64,000 nucleotides of DNA from Crotophaga sulcirostris (Eukaryota > Chordata > Aves > Cuculiformes > Crotophagidae), in assembly GCA_013397455.1 (NCBI GenBank), contig VYZB01000031.1, forward strand, positions 4,201,189 to 4,265,188, in the 5' to 3' direction. A program made the translations under genes and the position numbers. Shown here in pieces: positions 39,189 to 53,631 of this stretch; positions within the stretch are counted from its first letter, which is position 1; each line of letters begins with the position of its first letter. The notes under the pieces were generated by a model. It worked only from the letters and a program-made list of their open reading frames with translations, ran no database searches and was not told the DNA's origin.

Positions 39189-41952
39189 TTTTGGGGGCAG
39201 AGACTGGTTTTTGGGCTGAGAAATTTTACCTCAGTGTTTATATGGAAAAGTATAAGCCTTTCCCCAAAAAGAAGACATTCTACAAGAAGAAATCAGTTAA
39301 AATGTCTGTCTCATGTAAGTTTTCCTTCAATGCCATATCTGAGCATTTAGGAAAATTTTAGATTTCTCAGTATTTGTAATCTGGCCTGAACTCATTTCGC
39401 TTTATTTTGACAATTATAAAATACAACTTATTCTTATTTGTTCTTTTCCAATCCATAATTGTGCTCTTTTTAGTCAAGGCTGAAAGGAGTCTCAGCATAA
39501 CATCTTAGCTGTTCCTTTCATCAGTCCAGCCCTTCTTCTGGCACACTGTGCTGCCTTTCCAAAAATACAGCTCAATTCTGCTCCCCTTATGTGCATCGAA
39601 TAGGCCTTTCCTTTGTGTGCAGCCTGAGTCCTGTAAACATGGACACTGCAGGAGTCCCTTTAATAAATTAGCTGTTAGCACATTCAAAACTTTTAAATGA
39701 TAGGGTGTTTTTCTGCAGCGAGGGAGGAATTTTCATCAGATCAGAAGTTGTTCTCATCACGCTGTGAGTTACAGCTCAGGAAACTGCCACCAGTGTTATT
39801 AGCAGCAGCTCCATAGCATGCCAAGGGAACCCAGAGATCGATGTTTAACCCTTACGCTGCACTTGTTTTCCTAATTGGTCAGCCAAACATGTGCTTGAGA
39901 AATCTATACAGCGGCGCTTGGTACTAAGAGTCAGACCCAGAGGCAGGAGGTCAGCTTAGGTACCCCATATCTGGTTTGATTTGCTTCCTATTGTAGGCTT
40001 TGCAAAGCAGCTGTAAACAATGTGCCTGTTGCATTTGATTTGATGTAGATGTTGGAAATAGATTCCTGCAGGATTAGAGGTGCAATCACAGTGCCTGACT
40101 CTTGAGACTCTTCTGAATAACAAGTCCTCATATTGATTTCCCTTTACGGTGAGAAGTGAGGCGATCAGGGAAGACCGATATAGATAAGCACATTTCTACT
40201 TAGACAAGAACTGGTTTGGGTCTGCTGAAAATCCCAGTGCTGTGGAAGAGAAAATCCCCTGTTGCTTTCCAAGCTATTAATCTGTTTGTGATTACTTTAT
40301 TAAAAATTCCTCTGATGTTCTCATAAGACTGTCATTTATAGGGTTAACCACACAATTACCTCCTGGTATTTGCTAGCTATTTTTGTTCCCTCTTATTTAT
40401 TTAAACAATTTGCCATCAAAGACTAAGTGATGCATTTAGATAATGGCCACAGGTAATTGCTTTAACAAGAGAGTCACCAGTGAAATTGCTGTTTTAATAC
40501 CAGCCTGGGATGACCATTGCCTGTTAGACTGTGAGAAAAGCAGTGTCGTATTATGGTAAAGCTCACCAGTTTCAGAGGAAATCATATGGATTCCAAGCAG
40601 ACAGGAGTTTAGCAGCAAAAGTCAGGCAAAAACCACAACTATTTCTTTGTAGAAGATCCAGCTGTATATTAGGTATAATATGCCTAGGAGTGGTCGCCTC
40701 TGTAAATGGAAAACAGAAGTGGGAAACGCTGTGTGCCTGCCTAACCTCTGTTCATGGTAATGAGAAAATCCTTGGCCTGTGTTCAGTCGGCGTTGGTGTT
40801 TTTCTTGGAAGGCACGCTGGGCATCTTGCATGGTATATAAAGCACAATGTCTGCCCAAATGTGGTTTATGAAGTGTTCTGTGTTTATCTGTTCTTAGAGA
40901 TTTGGCATTGTCTGTTGGGTTTACATAGTACATGTCTTTAAAAACAGCCCTCCCTCCAAAAATCCCATCAGAAAGCAGAGACCCAAACAGCCTCCCAACA
41001 CATCAGCATGGGTAATTCAATACCATTATGCCATTCCTTTACTGCTAAATAGACAAAAGACATAGAAAGGACCCCACAGCTTGAAAGCTGATGCTATTTT
41101 CGTCTCTAACAAACGTCTTTGCTTGGAAAAGAAAAGATATTTGTTAAACTACTTAAGGAGTTTATTTTCAGGCACTGAAAGCTGAGTTGACTTAAAAAAA
41201 AGAGAAAGTAATGGTAAAACACGTGTGGCAAGACATTTTTGTTCTGTCAGGAAACTGAAACAATAGTTCAGGGATGCTAATGCAGATTCAGCGCTGAGGA
41301 AGAACGTGGGCCCAAGGGGCAAATCCTCCACCCTGCAAATCGGGGATGATCTTCCAATTTAATGTGAGGTTCTGCCCTTTCCTGTTTGCAGGCTTATGTG
41401 GAGAGAATCTGGGGGTTTCTGCTATCTTTTATTATTGATTTCCCAAAATTAGAAGTCTCTTTCTAATAGAGAGGAGGCTTAAAAGCAATCAATAGTGTTT
41501 ATCTTAGGAGACAGTAGTTCAAACTACAGTGGAAGGTGGTGTAATTCACCCTTTCCCTTGTTACTGATGGTCTCATTTAGTATAGCACTGCACAACAGCT
41601 CTGGGTTTTAATGTTGTAAATCCCTTAATTATTCGCTCACCAAATGTGTTAAAAATCATTTAAAAGTGTTAGTTGGGCATTTCTGACTGTATCTCCCTCC
41701 TCCTGCACTCATATTCTCCTTGCAAATGACTGCAACTTAACTATGTGATTTGTATTGGAAAGATTGTTTTTTTGGTTCATTTCACTTTATTATCTTTCAG
41801 CAGAGCTGTGACATCCACTTAGATATCTTTACTGCAATTGTTTCTTGATGAGATCAGATTGCCCACTGCAGCTACATCACAATAACAGTAAGATAAAATT
41901 CAGACGGCCTTGCTTCCTTTTGATGAGCTGCTGTAGCCTGGCTTCACAGCAG

Positions 41953-41971
41953 AAAAAAAAAAAAAAAAAAA
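41953..41971 (+). repeat. A19 homopolymer, interrupted A-rich tail
   Basis: Nineteen A, then g, five A, g and more A. It is the longest homopolymer noticed in the window. The preceding 100 bases do not resemble any gene or retroposon I know, so I do not call it the tail of a retrocopy. Confidence 0.85.
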
Positions 41972-44900
41972 GAAAAAGAATAGCACATAAAAGAATGATA
42001 AAAAAAAACATTTCACAATCAAAATTGCTCTGAATTCAGGCAGATTGAACCTTTTAAATAAACACAACATGAATAAAAGGAAGTAGAGGGTTCTGAATCT
42101 TATGACAGGGTAAAATAGCATAAAAACTCCCCAAACCAGTCATTTGTATACTTGTCTTATTTCAAGAGAGCATGTTTCAGTTCCTCTGATTGAAAATATT
42201 TTTAATAGCTACTTTCTGTTGCCAGAACATGTTTAGTAGCAGGCTTTAAAATCTGTCCCTGGCTATACTGTTTACCGTAAAGCAAGCATTTTCTTTTCAA
42301 GTTGTACTGATATTCACTGAAGGAATCCTGTCTGCAGCTCTTCCCCACTCACCACCTCAAATCATAGGCTCTCAAATCAAGCAGCACGCACTCACGGGGG
42401 TTTGCAGCAGACGATATTATTGAAGTCATTAACTTTCCAGTTACACTTCATAGGTGAGGCTGAAACTGCATACAGCAAGTCCCACAGAAGACTTCCAAGG
42501 CCAAGGGCAGAATCCTCTCACGATTATTTTGGAGTTTGCTTGTCAAGGGAAGGGTTCGGATAGTGGTCTCTTTTTGAGTGTGAGCTACAGCCAATTGCTG
42601 CTGTGTTGCTCGCTCTGTGCCTGGCAGCATTGCTGCAGCAGGTACTCAATATCATTGGTGTTATTCCCTAGTGCCACATTACAGGCCCCAGAGGAAGATC
42701 TCTGTAGGGAAATGAAGCGTAGAAATACAGATCCACATGGCAGAACATCCTGGGGCACATGGTAAGAAAAGGTGCAGCAGAAGCAAAGTTTATTCCCAAA
42801 GCTATTCCTTGTGCTGCTGCTTCAAATCTTCAGAGCCCCTTCTTGGATGTTTTAGGAGAAAATGACCCACTCTACAAAAAAAAGTGCCGCCTCCCTTTTC
42901 AGAACAGTAAAGAGAAAAATATCCATGCAGAGACAGTTACGTACAGATAATGGCAGGAGGAATGTGATCCATTGTTCTCCTCTGAGGAGGCAGAACTGTG
43001 CAAGGGCCATCACAGAAAGCCTGATCCAAGTCCCCTCATAATCAAAGGAGCTCGACTGAGTTCAGTATGAACAGGTCGTAGCCAGAGCAACCTTGCACAT
43101 CGTATCAGGGAGTTTCAGCTGGGTCATATGCCACTGCTTCAATGGTTTTCTCATGTTCTTGTACTTCTGAAGAATTAATAGCACATTCCATATTCTTGCC
43201 AACTCTCATTTCATATTTTTCTCAAAGCTTGAGCTTTGAAGGCATACAAGACAGAATTTTTTTTAAGATATTGCTTCTGTGTGCTTTTAATATGTTTTAG
43301 TCTTTGTAGTTGTAAAACACAGGTGAAAACATGATCTGAGTTCCTAAATCTCAGAAATGACAAGGCAGAAGAGATGCCCACAATTATTAGATTGTGAAAT
43401 GCTTTGAGTTTTAAGGTATTGTCATGATTTTGGGTGGTTAAGGATGTAAATATAGTGTTTACAGCAGCAGTATGTTTTCAGTTAAGCTGACAGAATGAGG
43501 CAGCATGAACTGAAAGCTGCGCTAGTCCCACAGAAGCTCAGTCATCTATCACTCCAACAGAATCTCTTATTAGTAGGCAGAGTTGCCTTCTAAGGAGGAA
43601 GATGCCATCTTAATTCTGTACAGTAATTGGAAAATAATGAAACTCTTCCTCCCCAAGAAAGCATCATCTTGCCATGGATCAAGAGGCAGTTCAAACCATC
43701 ATATAACATCCCTTGAAAACTGGCATTTGTAGGAATGTCACATTTGAAATGTTATAGTTATAGGACTTCTATTATGTGTATTATAAATCCACATTTTAGA
43801 GGGTTGTAATTTAACTGTATACAGTCATTGTGTTTTAAAACTTGGCATAAAAATCACAGCCCTGGAGTAGATATTTTTGTAACAGAAAATATGTGAGAAA
43901 ATTGATTTGGCTTTTCAGAGATTTAGACATGTTCAAGTTATCGCTCAGCACATTAAACTTACAGAAGTGAAATTTGCTCATAAGTTACCAGATACAAGAA
44001 CATGGAGCTTTGGGTGGGTGTTATGTGATCCACAACAAGTAATAATTTGGGTTTGATAATCATGAATAATGCAAATACAGGGACACACCATGTGGATTTT
44101 AACACGTTTCCTACTGAACATTGGAATCAGAAGCTAAATCTGTTGAAGTCATCTCTGAGATCAGCTTTGCAGGTGCCTGGTGAGTACTTGCAGGCAGTGT
44201 CAGTACTGATGAATCTGAATGGAGCTGCTAGTCTCTATAGATATTGCAGTCAGGTCCTGACTGTAGAATGGAGAGAAGTGCCACAATTTAGCCCAACTAT
44301 AAGATCAAGGACTTCTGGTCTTCTCTTGGCTCAAGGTTGCAGATAAATGGGAATCAGCAGGACTTACTGCAAAGAGGTGCCTTGTAGACTAAAGGCTGTT
44401 ATGGGAGTCGGTTGTTTGAGTTAACATGGTTTATTTACAACATTTACCTGAGATGTGCTTTTGTTTTTTTCTTTTGTTCCCTCTCCACCTACAGCAGATT
44501 AAAAGGCAGTAGCAAGTATTATGTAAGTCTGTAGCTTATTATTATTGAATAATGTATGTATCTGGAATCTTGACTGTACCATACAGATTTTTAACACCAA
44601 GAATTACTGAACCTCGAGAGCAACTGCAAGACAGTGAGGTGCCAGATGAGATCAGACTTTGCTGTTGTAAATTGTTGTAGCCCCCTGGCAACTACACTGG
44701 CTACACCAGGGCCAGCTCACTCCATTCACAGCAGCCAACTCTCCTCTGCCCTCCCTGCATTCTCCCTTTTTCTGCCTAGCTAAAATGAGATAAAGATGTT
44801 GCTTTGTGAGTGGGAAAGACTGGGAGCTCACCACAGAGCCAGGCAGAATAAGAGCAGGTGCTGAGCAGTGTTTCCAGCAGTTCAGCTCCCTCTCAACATG

Positions 44901-45893
44901 CTCAGTGCACCCCTCACTTTTGAGCACAGGGCCCCTCCAGAGCCCAGCTTGGCAGCTGCACCAAATTGAGTGCTAGTCCTGCAAGGCCACACGATGCTGG
45001 GAGCCGGTATATGATCTTACTGTGTTTACCTTATGGATAAGATATGCAGTGTAGCTGCTCCAGGAGTGGTTTGTAAACTTACACTGTAAACACTGTAAAA
45101 TGTTTCATCCATTTAAAGTCACTCGGTTCAAATATTCTTTCTTTCTCTTCTTTCTTTTTAAAAATCTCTAAATTATTTTCTCTATTTTAAGTGGAGAAAA
45201 TAGGTCCAAGCTTTATAGATCAATTTTAACTGCATCAGATGTTGCCCACTCATGTTTTTCTTTCTTCATTAGTTCAAGAATAAAAAACAATGCTGAATAA
45301 ATATATTTATCAACTTTCAAAGGTATAGCAGGGTAGTTGTTAATAGGAGATGGGTGTGGTGGATTGCAGACAAGGTTCTTTAAAACTCTAAATCTGAACA
45401 TCCGGACAGATTTGTAAAAGAGAAATTCTTGGCTAGGTTAATCCCACACAGACTGATTTATATTATGGATAGACATGTGTTTAAACAAATACAAGGCATG
45501 CATAAAATATCTCCAGATTTGAGAGTTATAACAGCAATGGAGCATATCACCACCAGGTCGGCCAGGAAGCCAAAACCTCTGGAAACACAGGGCTGACCTG
45601 ACTGCAGGTGGTACTCGGCCCAGCTGTAAGTCTTCACTATTCTTGACTAATCAGACCAGAGGTATGGTGAAGCTTTGTTGGTTTCTGGTTATTTTAGACT
45701 TAGATTTCCCCCATGAACATGATCACGGAGAAGCAATTTTGTGCAAGGATAGGTTAGCCAAGCATATTTTTTTTCAAGGCTGATGCAATAGATGTGCTTG
45801 TAGGTACAAAATGTGACCTTGTGAAAGCTCTCTGTGCTCTCACATGGGAAGGAAAACTCACGGTCATGGCATCTCTTCAATCACAAAGGATAA

Positions 45894-45904
45894 GGGGGGG
45901 GGGG
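45894..45904 (+). repeat. G11 homopolymer
   Basis: Eleven G in a row, followed by five A, inside a purine-rich stretch that continues to about 45940. Long G homopolymers are unusual in an AT-rich intron and are hotspots for length change. Confidence 0.85.
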
Positions 45905-46449
45905 AAAAAGCCCAGGCAGAGGGAGATCAGAGGGGAGGAAATCACAACATGGGGACAGATAATGATGATACTGTCTAGTTCATATGTAATGCTTTTCAGC
46001 AGGAGATCAGAAAATAACTTGAGAGTTACAGCTTTTAAAAAGGTGAAAGGGAATCCCAGTCCTGTGTTATATCCATTAGGCCTGTTGCATCTTGTAAGGA
46101 TCAAAGAGAAGGAGTTAGGTCACAGCTAACACTATTCTCAAATGTTTTGGGCAAATGAGGAGAATACAATAACATGTTTGCTGTCTCACTATACCACGTT
46201 AATTACAAAGCTGTGAAGGCACCTTATACCTGATATATATTGTGAAGAACTCAGTAATGAATGTGTTGCAGAAATTTTCCAGCTGAAACTCGAACAGGAC
46301 CATTTACAGATGCTTTCCTGAACAGAAGTGCCAAATCTTAGGTTAGATTTTGGCTGTGGACCAAAAATACTTTCCACAAGAGGTGATGATTATGTATGAT
46401 TCATACAGTGAGTCCACATGAGTAAAAATAATACTGCTTAGCTCTCAGT

Positions 46450-46512
46450 GTTCAAAGTGCTTTTACATTTTCAAAGTGCTGTGCAAACATTAGTTAATTA
46501 ATGGCATAAAGT
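46450..46512 (-). mobile_element. MIR-type SINE tail fragment, reverse orientation
   Basis: The run tttcaaagtgctgtgcaaac followed by attagttaattaat matches the complement of the MIR tail form seen in sauropsids (attaatgtttgtaaagcact). The upstream text repeats part of it (ttcaaagtgcttttacattt), giving a short partial duplication of the caaagtgct block. Only the tail is preserved. Confidence 0.55.
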
Positions 46513-48150
46513 AAGTTACATTTTTGTGCATTTAGCATTGACATTTTGACAATAAATGGGTTTGGAGACTTTATAAGCAGCAGTGCATTTGAGCAGCTCA
46601 TATAAATTGTTCTAATGTTCTCAATTGTATTTGAGCAACATCTTAGTAATTTAGATGCTTTTTATCTTATGATGAGCAGATAGATAGAGCGAAGGTTATC
46701 TGTAGATAGCAATGTACCATAAATAAGGTGTCTCCTTGTCCTTTCTAATAAAACGCAAATCTGAGCTTACTTGCCTCTGTGGCTTGGATGCTGTGATCTA
46801 CCGCAGAAATAAACACACTGGTAGAAGTCAGAAACCACTAAGAGCCATCATTAGCATTCCAGCTGCAGAAACAGAGCTCCGTCCAGAAGATGGATTTTGT
46901 GGAATCGGTATACCCAAGGTTAGACATCAGGACTTGGTAAAGTGCTGGAACATCTGCTGGCTATTTTCAGAGAACAGTCAACTTATTACCATCTATTAAA
47001 ATTAATTTAAAAGTGAACCCTTAGAGATGACTCTTCTTTCCCTTCGTGATCCTTGTGAAAAATGTTGGCATACAGTTGACATTTATATCCCAGTGGATTT
47101 TTTTTTTCTAAACAACATATATTAAAGTTGCAATATCCTCTGTGGAAGACATTTGTCAATTGTATCAAGCTAACTTAATGACCTTTCGCATGAGGCCATT
47201 TTGCCTGAATTACAGACCAAGCTCACATGCCAAATTTATAATCACCTCTGCTCTCAAGCATAGATCTTCCTTACTGATCCCAGATTCTCACAGGTGCAAA
47301 TATCCCGAAGTGCAGCCATTCACTGAGTTGACCCAGGTGCCAGCTCAGGTTCTTGAGTTCTTGGGGAATAAAGATTTTGCATCAAATTTTCTTGTCTTGC
47401 TGCTAATTGTTCCTCCCGTTCTCCCTTCTGAGTGGCAAAAACAACATAAATGTTGCATTTAGATCATACAGACTCCTAACTTTGTTCCTTTCAGGATGCT
47501 GGGAATCAATCATTGTAAAATCTTGTGAAAATAATTCATCACTCTACAATCATTCTTATTTAACAAAAACACACGTTATTTTGCAGTACCTACCCAAGTG
47601 TCTCACGTATGAATGGGGTGTAATTGTGACTGTAAGAAGTGACTTTCTACAAAGAGGAAAAAGAATTTTTGTGTAGAAAGGAGATAAATACGCATTTTTT
47701 TTTAATTACATATACTTTATCTGGCATCTGTCTGACGCGCAGTAATCAAATGATCCTGACTTGATCTTCTTTTTGGAAGAGACACTGGAATGAGCATCCA
47801 GTCGATGGAAGTGTTTTTTCTAGCAGTACTGGAAATTTAATAGCTTCCTCTTCCGCCTGGATTCTGTCTTTTTCTGGTGGCAAAAAGATTATCTCTAGCA
47901 TTAGAATGAGAGACATTACAATATTGGAGAAAATCAGCCTTTGTCCTTTAAAAATGGTCTTTAATAGCTTGCATTAATGAGTTTAATTTGATCTATAAAT
48001 GACAGATAACTTAATCATAAAACATTTTCTTCAAGGAGAGAGATAAGGTAATATTTACATAAGTGAGATTGAGTCCAGGTTTCAGAGCAGTGGTTTCAGA
48101 GCTGTTTCAAGTTATGCAATGTGGTCTATATTCTTGGAAAAGCAATTTAA

Positions 48151-48162
48151 TTTTTTTTTTTT
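48151..48162 (+). repeat. T12 homopolymer
   Basis: Twelve T followed by agaagaac. The sequence around it is AT-rich and otherwise featureless; no splice-flanked codons follow. Confidence 0.8.
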
Positions 48163-51100
48163 AGAAGAACTCTTTTTTATCTACAACAAACTTTGTGAAT
48201 AAGAGTTTTTCAGACTCTGCGTATGTATTGTTCCTTTCTAATCTGAATAGCATGTATGTTACCCCTTCACGTTGTTTCCACTACAGGAGTTTTAGTCCCC
48301 TCAATGGGGAGTAATTACTAACTTTCCATACCAGTATTATTTCTACCTATGTTCTCCCTCAAATAGAGAATATATGGAGGTGCTGGGAAGGAGAACTTGC
48401 AGTACATTGCAGATGATTGCAGTTATGGTGCTGCTAATACAGGTTAAGTGAGCGCTCTTCTTCCCTTAAAGTGGAGGTTTTGACATTTGTTGAATTTTCG
48501 GAAACCTAGCTGTAGTCAGACAAACTTGGTGTCCAAAGTACTGGTATTGTCTTCGCAGCAGGGTGGGAAAGACTTAGCTGAAGTTATCCGAAAACCCCTT
48601 TGATGGCTTTTGTATAAAGAGTAACAAACATTTATAGTAATGTAGGACAAAGTAAAGAAGCAATAGCAGACAAGGGAAGGAACCACTGTGAGCTTCCTTT
48701 GGGGACTGTTCTCAGTTGTGTTAGGTTTGAGGGACTTCTATATCAAATCATGTATTTTGCAAAGCCTTTTAAGGTGAAATCTCCCAGGTTCTAGATGTGT
48801 GTATAATTTTGTATGTGGGGGTCATCCAGCCTCTTCTGATGGAAATACTTAAATAAGTTGAATTTTAAACCAGCTTTGTAAGATCAAGCAAGAATATTTT
48901 CCTCTGACAGTAAATTAGAAAATAATGTGAAAAGCCTGAGTGACAGTAGCCAACTGTTGTAAAGTACCCTAGCCCCGAGGTAAAACCTTTGCTCCACCTC
49001 AGTGAGAAAATTGTTGCCGAGTTGATCATGACTGCAAATTTACCCTGCCTGTAACAGCGCACTTAAAAGTTATTTAAGCCATCATTTGCTGCTTCTAGGA
49101 ACCGTTCCTCCTGCACTTTTTCTGCAGCTCAGACATTTATTGTGGATCCTCAGGAGCCTGCTCAGGGATTCTCAGGAGCACAGCCAGAAACAAATGTTAC
49201 TGTCCCAGCCACGAGACACCAGCACACTCCGATTCCAGTGTCAGGGGAAAAAAGCACAGAGGCAGAGCTTTTGGGGGCTGACAGACATGTAGTTCCCAGT
49301 GCTCAGGGACCTGTTGACTTCTCATAATGCCTGGAGGTCACTGCCATCCCCTGCTTCGGCAGCACAGCAGTTGGGACCTTTACTATCCAGGGCATGTATC
49401 CCCATTGCTGTTCCCTGCTGGTCCCCAGCCTCAGGCAGCTCTGCCTCCTCCTGGTGTTCATTGTAGCATCCAAACCTAAATTACTCTTACCTTTCTGAAG
49501 GGTAGGAGGTGCCATCACTTGGTCTTTCTGTGTGGTTTTAAAACCTGGGACTGTTTTGTATTCAAAATCTTGTAGCAACCACAAAGATGATGGCAAGGAG
49601 GAGGTTACTTTTCTGTTTCGAAGCATATTCCTTTTTCTTGAGTGGTGGACTCTGAGAAAATAGTGCTGATTATCCAGCTGGCCCTGGGAAGGAGTGGAAA
49701 TTGTATTGGTAGGTATTACGTGGTAACACAGCAAAACTGGTAAAAACATCAGGAATGCAGGAATTTTCCAAAGTGACACCTCAGCTTTGGGGGATCTAGC
49801 AAAGAGCTTTTGTTGCTAGTGCAACACGGTATCTTCTGGGAATTAGTCTGCCACAGGTTGGCTGCCCAGATAGGCTTACGATGCTCATAATTATTGGAAA
49901 CTTTGGGGTATTTAAGTCCAAATTGTACTGAAAAATTAATAAAAAAATTATATTGGAAGGTAAAATGCGGTGCAAAAAGTTGGCCTGTGGAATTACAACA
50001 CTCTGCTTGATTGTATGCCACAGTACCACCTTATTCAGCGGAGATCCGCAATGAGGTTATAATGATAACTTTAAGTAAGCTGATTATTTATCTCCTCAAA
50101 AATGCGGGGTTGTTGTAAAACTGCCTATCAGATATTTTCAGAGTACTATCCTTCACAAGTCCTTATTTAACGCAGTTATATTTGCATGCATACCCTCTTT
50201 TCACATTTGCCATTTGTCACTGAGATAGCAAATTACATTCATCAGAATCCATTCATTCCCCCGGTTTCGCTGAATACAGGATTATCTTGGCTGTGTCAGC
50301 TGCCCTATGACTGGTAACTGTGAAAAATGGAGGTCGCCTTCAGATATTCCAAACATGTATCTTCAAAGGACAGTAGGTATTAAGCTGGAAAAGATTAATG
50401 GGCTTTATGTCATCGTGTTTGTGTGGCATAAAAGTGAATTGTGCAGATTGATGGATATCTTGGTAAAAACAAATGCATTTTTAAACTACTCTCTTGCCCC
50501 TTTCCTGACAAGTTGTAGTGACCATCAAAAGAAATATACTGAGACATTGCCTTAAATCCTAGGCTGGTTTTACAGGTTTTTTCACCTTTAGGAAACTGAA
50601 AAACTTTTAGGTTTTGAACAAAATAAACCACGTGGGCTATTAACTACTGAGGTTTTTTTAATCTGCCTGTGTTCCTATTAGCACTACAGGATTATCATGT
50701 CTTAATTGTCATATAATCATGCAATATGTTAGTAACTGGGACACACACAATTTTGTTGTTAACCATTTGTAGATTCCTTAGAAAATTTTGTCACAATTTC
50801 CTATTTTAGATCCAGATTGCTTCTTTAGGACAGCCACTCTGCTTGTCTGACAGGTGCTTTGTTCATACAAAAAAGTAATGGCTCAGCACAGAGTCACCAG
50901 GTCCAAAATTGAGAGCTCTACCTGTCCTTGAATAATGCACTGTATTAAAATGGTACTGAAGGCACAGAGTGGGTTCTCTCAAAGGGAATAAGTAACCTTT
51001 AAAATACAACCTATGTATAAGTATTAGGGAAAAAGTTATCATAATTGATTTTCAAAATACATGGGTACATTGAAAAGATATCCCAGAGTAAAACTGGTGG

Positions 51101-53568
51101 TGTGCCATGAAACTTATGAACTTTGCTTGTGACCGTTGAATGAAATGTTTTTTCTGTAGTATCTTTGCTTGGGAGAGGACAGAAGAAAAAATCCCAGGGT
51201 CCTGGCCCAGTTCTGTTGCTGTTGTTCTCTGTCACCTTGTGCACGTTAAATCTCCACCTGGAGAGAAAGATCTATCCGAAGTATCGCAAGACTGGAATAC
51301 TTACCTGTGTGTGAGATCTGTGGGTAAAAGTGCTTCTCCACTGAAAAGTATTATGTTTTTTAATGTGTTTCAGTAACACAGAGATAGGCTTAGGCTATAG
51401 TGATGACTGCAGTGGTGTGTCTGGCACCCAGACACAGGCAGGCATTTGCCCTCATCTGTTGAATGTGACCAGAGCTGTAGGAATAGGCACAATAGGCAGA
51501 GAGAGACATTCTGATCATGTTTTAAATTTGTCTTGGGTTTCATTGCTAAACGCAGGGTGCAATGGGTACTGCATTTTGTTTTACAGGCAGGGATTGCCGC
51601 AAAGCCTTATGTAACATTCCTTTGGGATGTTGTTTGTATTAATATTTTAAACTTGTAATAAATTTCTGGTGGCTCTTATTTTCTTTGGTTTTAAATTGCC
51701 TTTGGACTTTTAATTATCTTTCACTCCAAGCAAAGTATACTTTCGGTCATGAAGTAGGATATTAAAGCAATAATAATAACTTTCTGTTTCTTATTTTTAA
51801 CTTCAGTATGGCCACCATAGAAAACATCCCACTCATTTTGTGATAAGCATAAATCATTTTATAATTCATGTGGTTTGTATTATTTTTTCTTTCAATGACA
51901 ACCTAAGTAATATGGTGGTTTAAGTAAAAGTTGCTTCCTCACAACTAGCTAGCCCTCAGTAGGTATTTGTTCTTGATGTGATATTGTTACGCTCCATTAA
52001 TTCCATTACTTTCAGAAGGTTTACAGTAATGTGGATTTTTATTTAGATTTTTGCTTTAGATTCAAAGAATCTCAAAACTCAAATACATGAAAATAAGAAA
52101 ATAATCTTTCTCCCTCCACTAGCAGAATTGAAGGGTGATCTAGAGATTATCTATTTGCTTGAACTGGGCCCGTCAGGGTGCCTGCAAGTTCAAGTAAATA
52201 GGGTGTGTGTTTTGGCTCAGGTCTAGTGGATTTGAAGCTGGACCAGGTGGAAAGATCTAAAGGCTAGGTGACTTGCTTTGTGAACATCGTCACACAGATT
52301 GTTGATTGTCAAATTCACTGTAACACCAACCGGACACATCTGCCCCCCTTAAATTTTGTTATGAGGATGAAAACGGTGCCAAAGCTTTGTATCTGTCATA
52401 ATACTCAACTGAAGTTCTTTTTGAGAGTAATTCTGCAATTATAGACCATGATATCATGCAGAAAGCAGCAGTCAGCTAGGCTCTATACTTTAACGGTTTC
52501 TGTGAAATTAGTAATAATACTAGGAGGCTGAATTTTAATTTATGGAGCTGTGAATTGAATGAATTTTATAGGGCCTGAAGCATTCACCTTTGGAAGAAGT
52601 GAGCACTTCTGGTCTTGTCCGTGGTTCATTTGCAAGTGGGATGCAGTCCTCTCTGCTCTTTCTTTATAGTCACATGGGCTGCTATCTGGACAGCTGGCCA
52701 GATGTGCATGGTGCTTGGGAAAGGCAGCGCCTCTGGCGAAGTGGATCACAGCTGCTGCGAGGGATATGGCAGATGCCTGTGTTATTTTACAAAGCTGGTA
52801 TTTCCATCTGTTAGCTGGTTGCAATAGGATTACCAGAGGATCAGATCAGGCAGAGGGTAGGCTGAAGGGGAGACTGTAGGCATCAAGAGCATCATTTACT
52901 AGTGCTTTAAGGGGGCAGAAACAGATGTCAGTCTCTTTGAAGTGTACCTCTGCACACAGTCAATTCAATGTGTCAGCTTGGTGCCAGGCAAGGAGGAACT
53001 CTGTGAGAAAACCAGAAAAGAGAGAAAAGGAAAATGAGGTCCCTGAAGACAAGTGTGAGAGAGAGATGTGGACTTCTGAGCGGCAAAATGAGTCCTTGCC
53101 ACAACAATAGAAGGTATCTTACACAGTATTCAGGGAGCAACTAGGACACTCATAGCCTGATCCTGTGGTGCATTAAAGATCTCTTCCTCCTTATTCTTTA
53201 CTTCTTACAATTGAAATTTTGATTCCATGAGAGCATGCCTTGGAAACCTGACTTAGGTGGCTTTGTTGCCGCTGGTCCCTATAAGGGAAGTTTCATCAGG
53301 TAATGAAAGCCAAGAGGGATGCCTTGAGAAACCACAGTCCAAAGAGATGGAAAATGAGGGACTGTGGCATGGTTGAAGGTTCAGGGCTTCTTCCCTACAG
53401 GAACTGTAGTCAAGGAGACTTAATGGATGCAGACAGCTCTGAACTGTGCCTGTTAAGGTCATGTTTGAGAAAGTACCTGAAGGTTTAGGGTAATGAAATT
53501 AGAATATCAGAAGAACTTTAAGTCTTAAGGAGGAAAATGTTATTTCTGGCATTACAGAGTATACGCAC

Positions 53569-53631
53569 TGATCCGAGCACGCTGAAGTCAATAAAAAGCC
53601 TGTGTTTGGCTTCACTGAGTTTTGAATTAAG
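53569..53631. repeat. Relic of a palindromic amniote interspersed repeat
   Basis: The text tgatccgagcacgctgaagt, caataaaaagcctgtg and tttggcttcactgagttttg resembles a self-complementary repeat common in sauropsid DNA (tgatccaaagcccattgaag, tcaatggaaagactcc, cattgacttcaatgggcttt). Both halves are still visible. The family is not identified. About 60 bases long and considerably mutated. Confidence 0.5.

Larger units (their letters stand above)
39200..46440. other. Intron stretch with no gene recognised
   Basis: Ordinary intron sequence holding the A19 and G11 runs and a purine-rich tract near 45.9 kb. The segment 40261-40440 has an even AT-rich texture with ttaaccacac and other factor-like motifs and might be conserved, but this cannot be shown. 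No transposon was recognised. Confidence 0.55.

Noticed and set aside
41845..41980. A19 tail as evidence of a processed pseudogene
   Set aside because: The upstream sequence matches no gene I recognise, and no polyadenylation signal at the right distance or convincing target-site duplication was found.
49303..49779. 158-codon frame on the - strand
   Set aside because: The protein looks like random translation, with no motif or hydrophobic pattern of a known family. Two + strand frames overlap its end.
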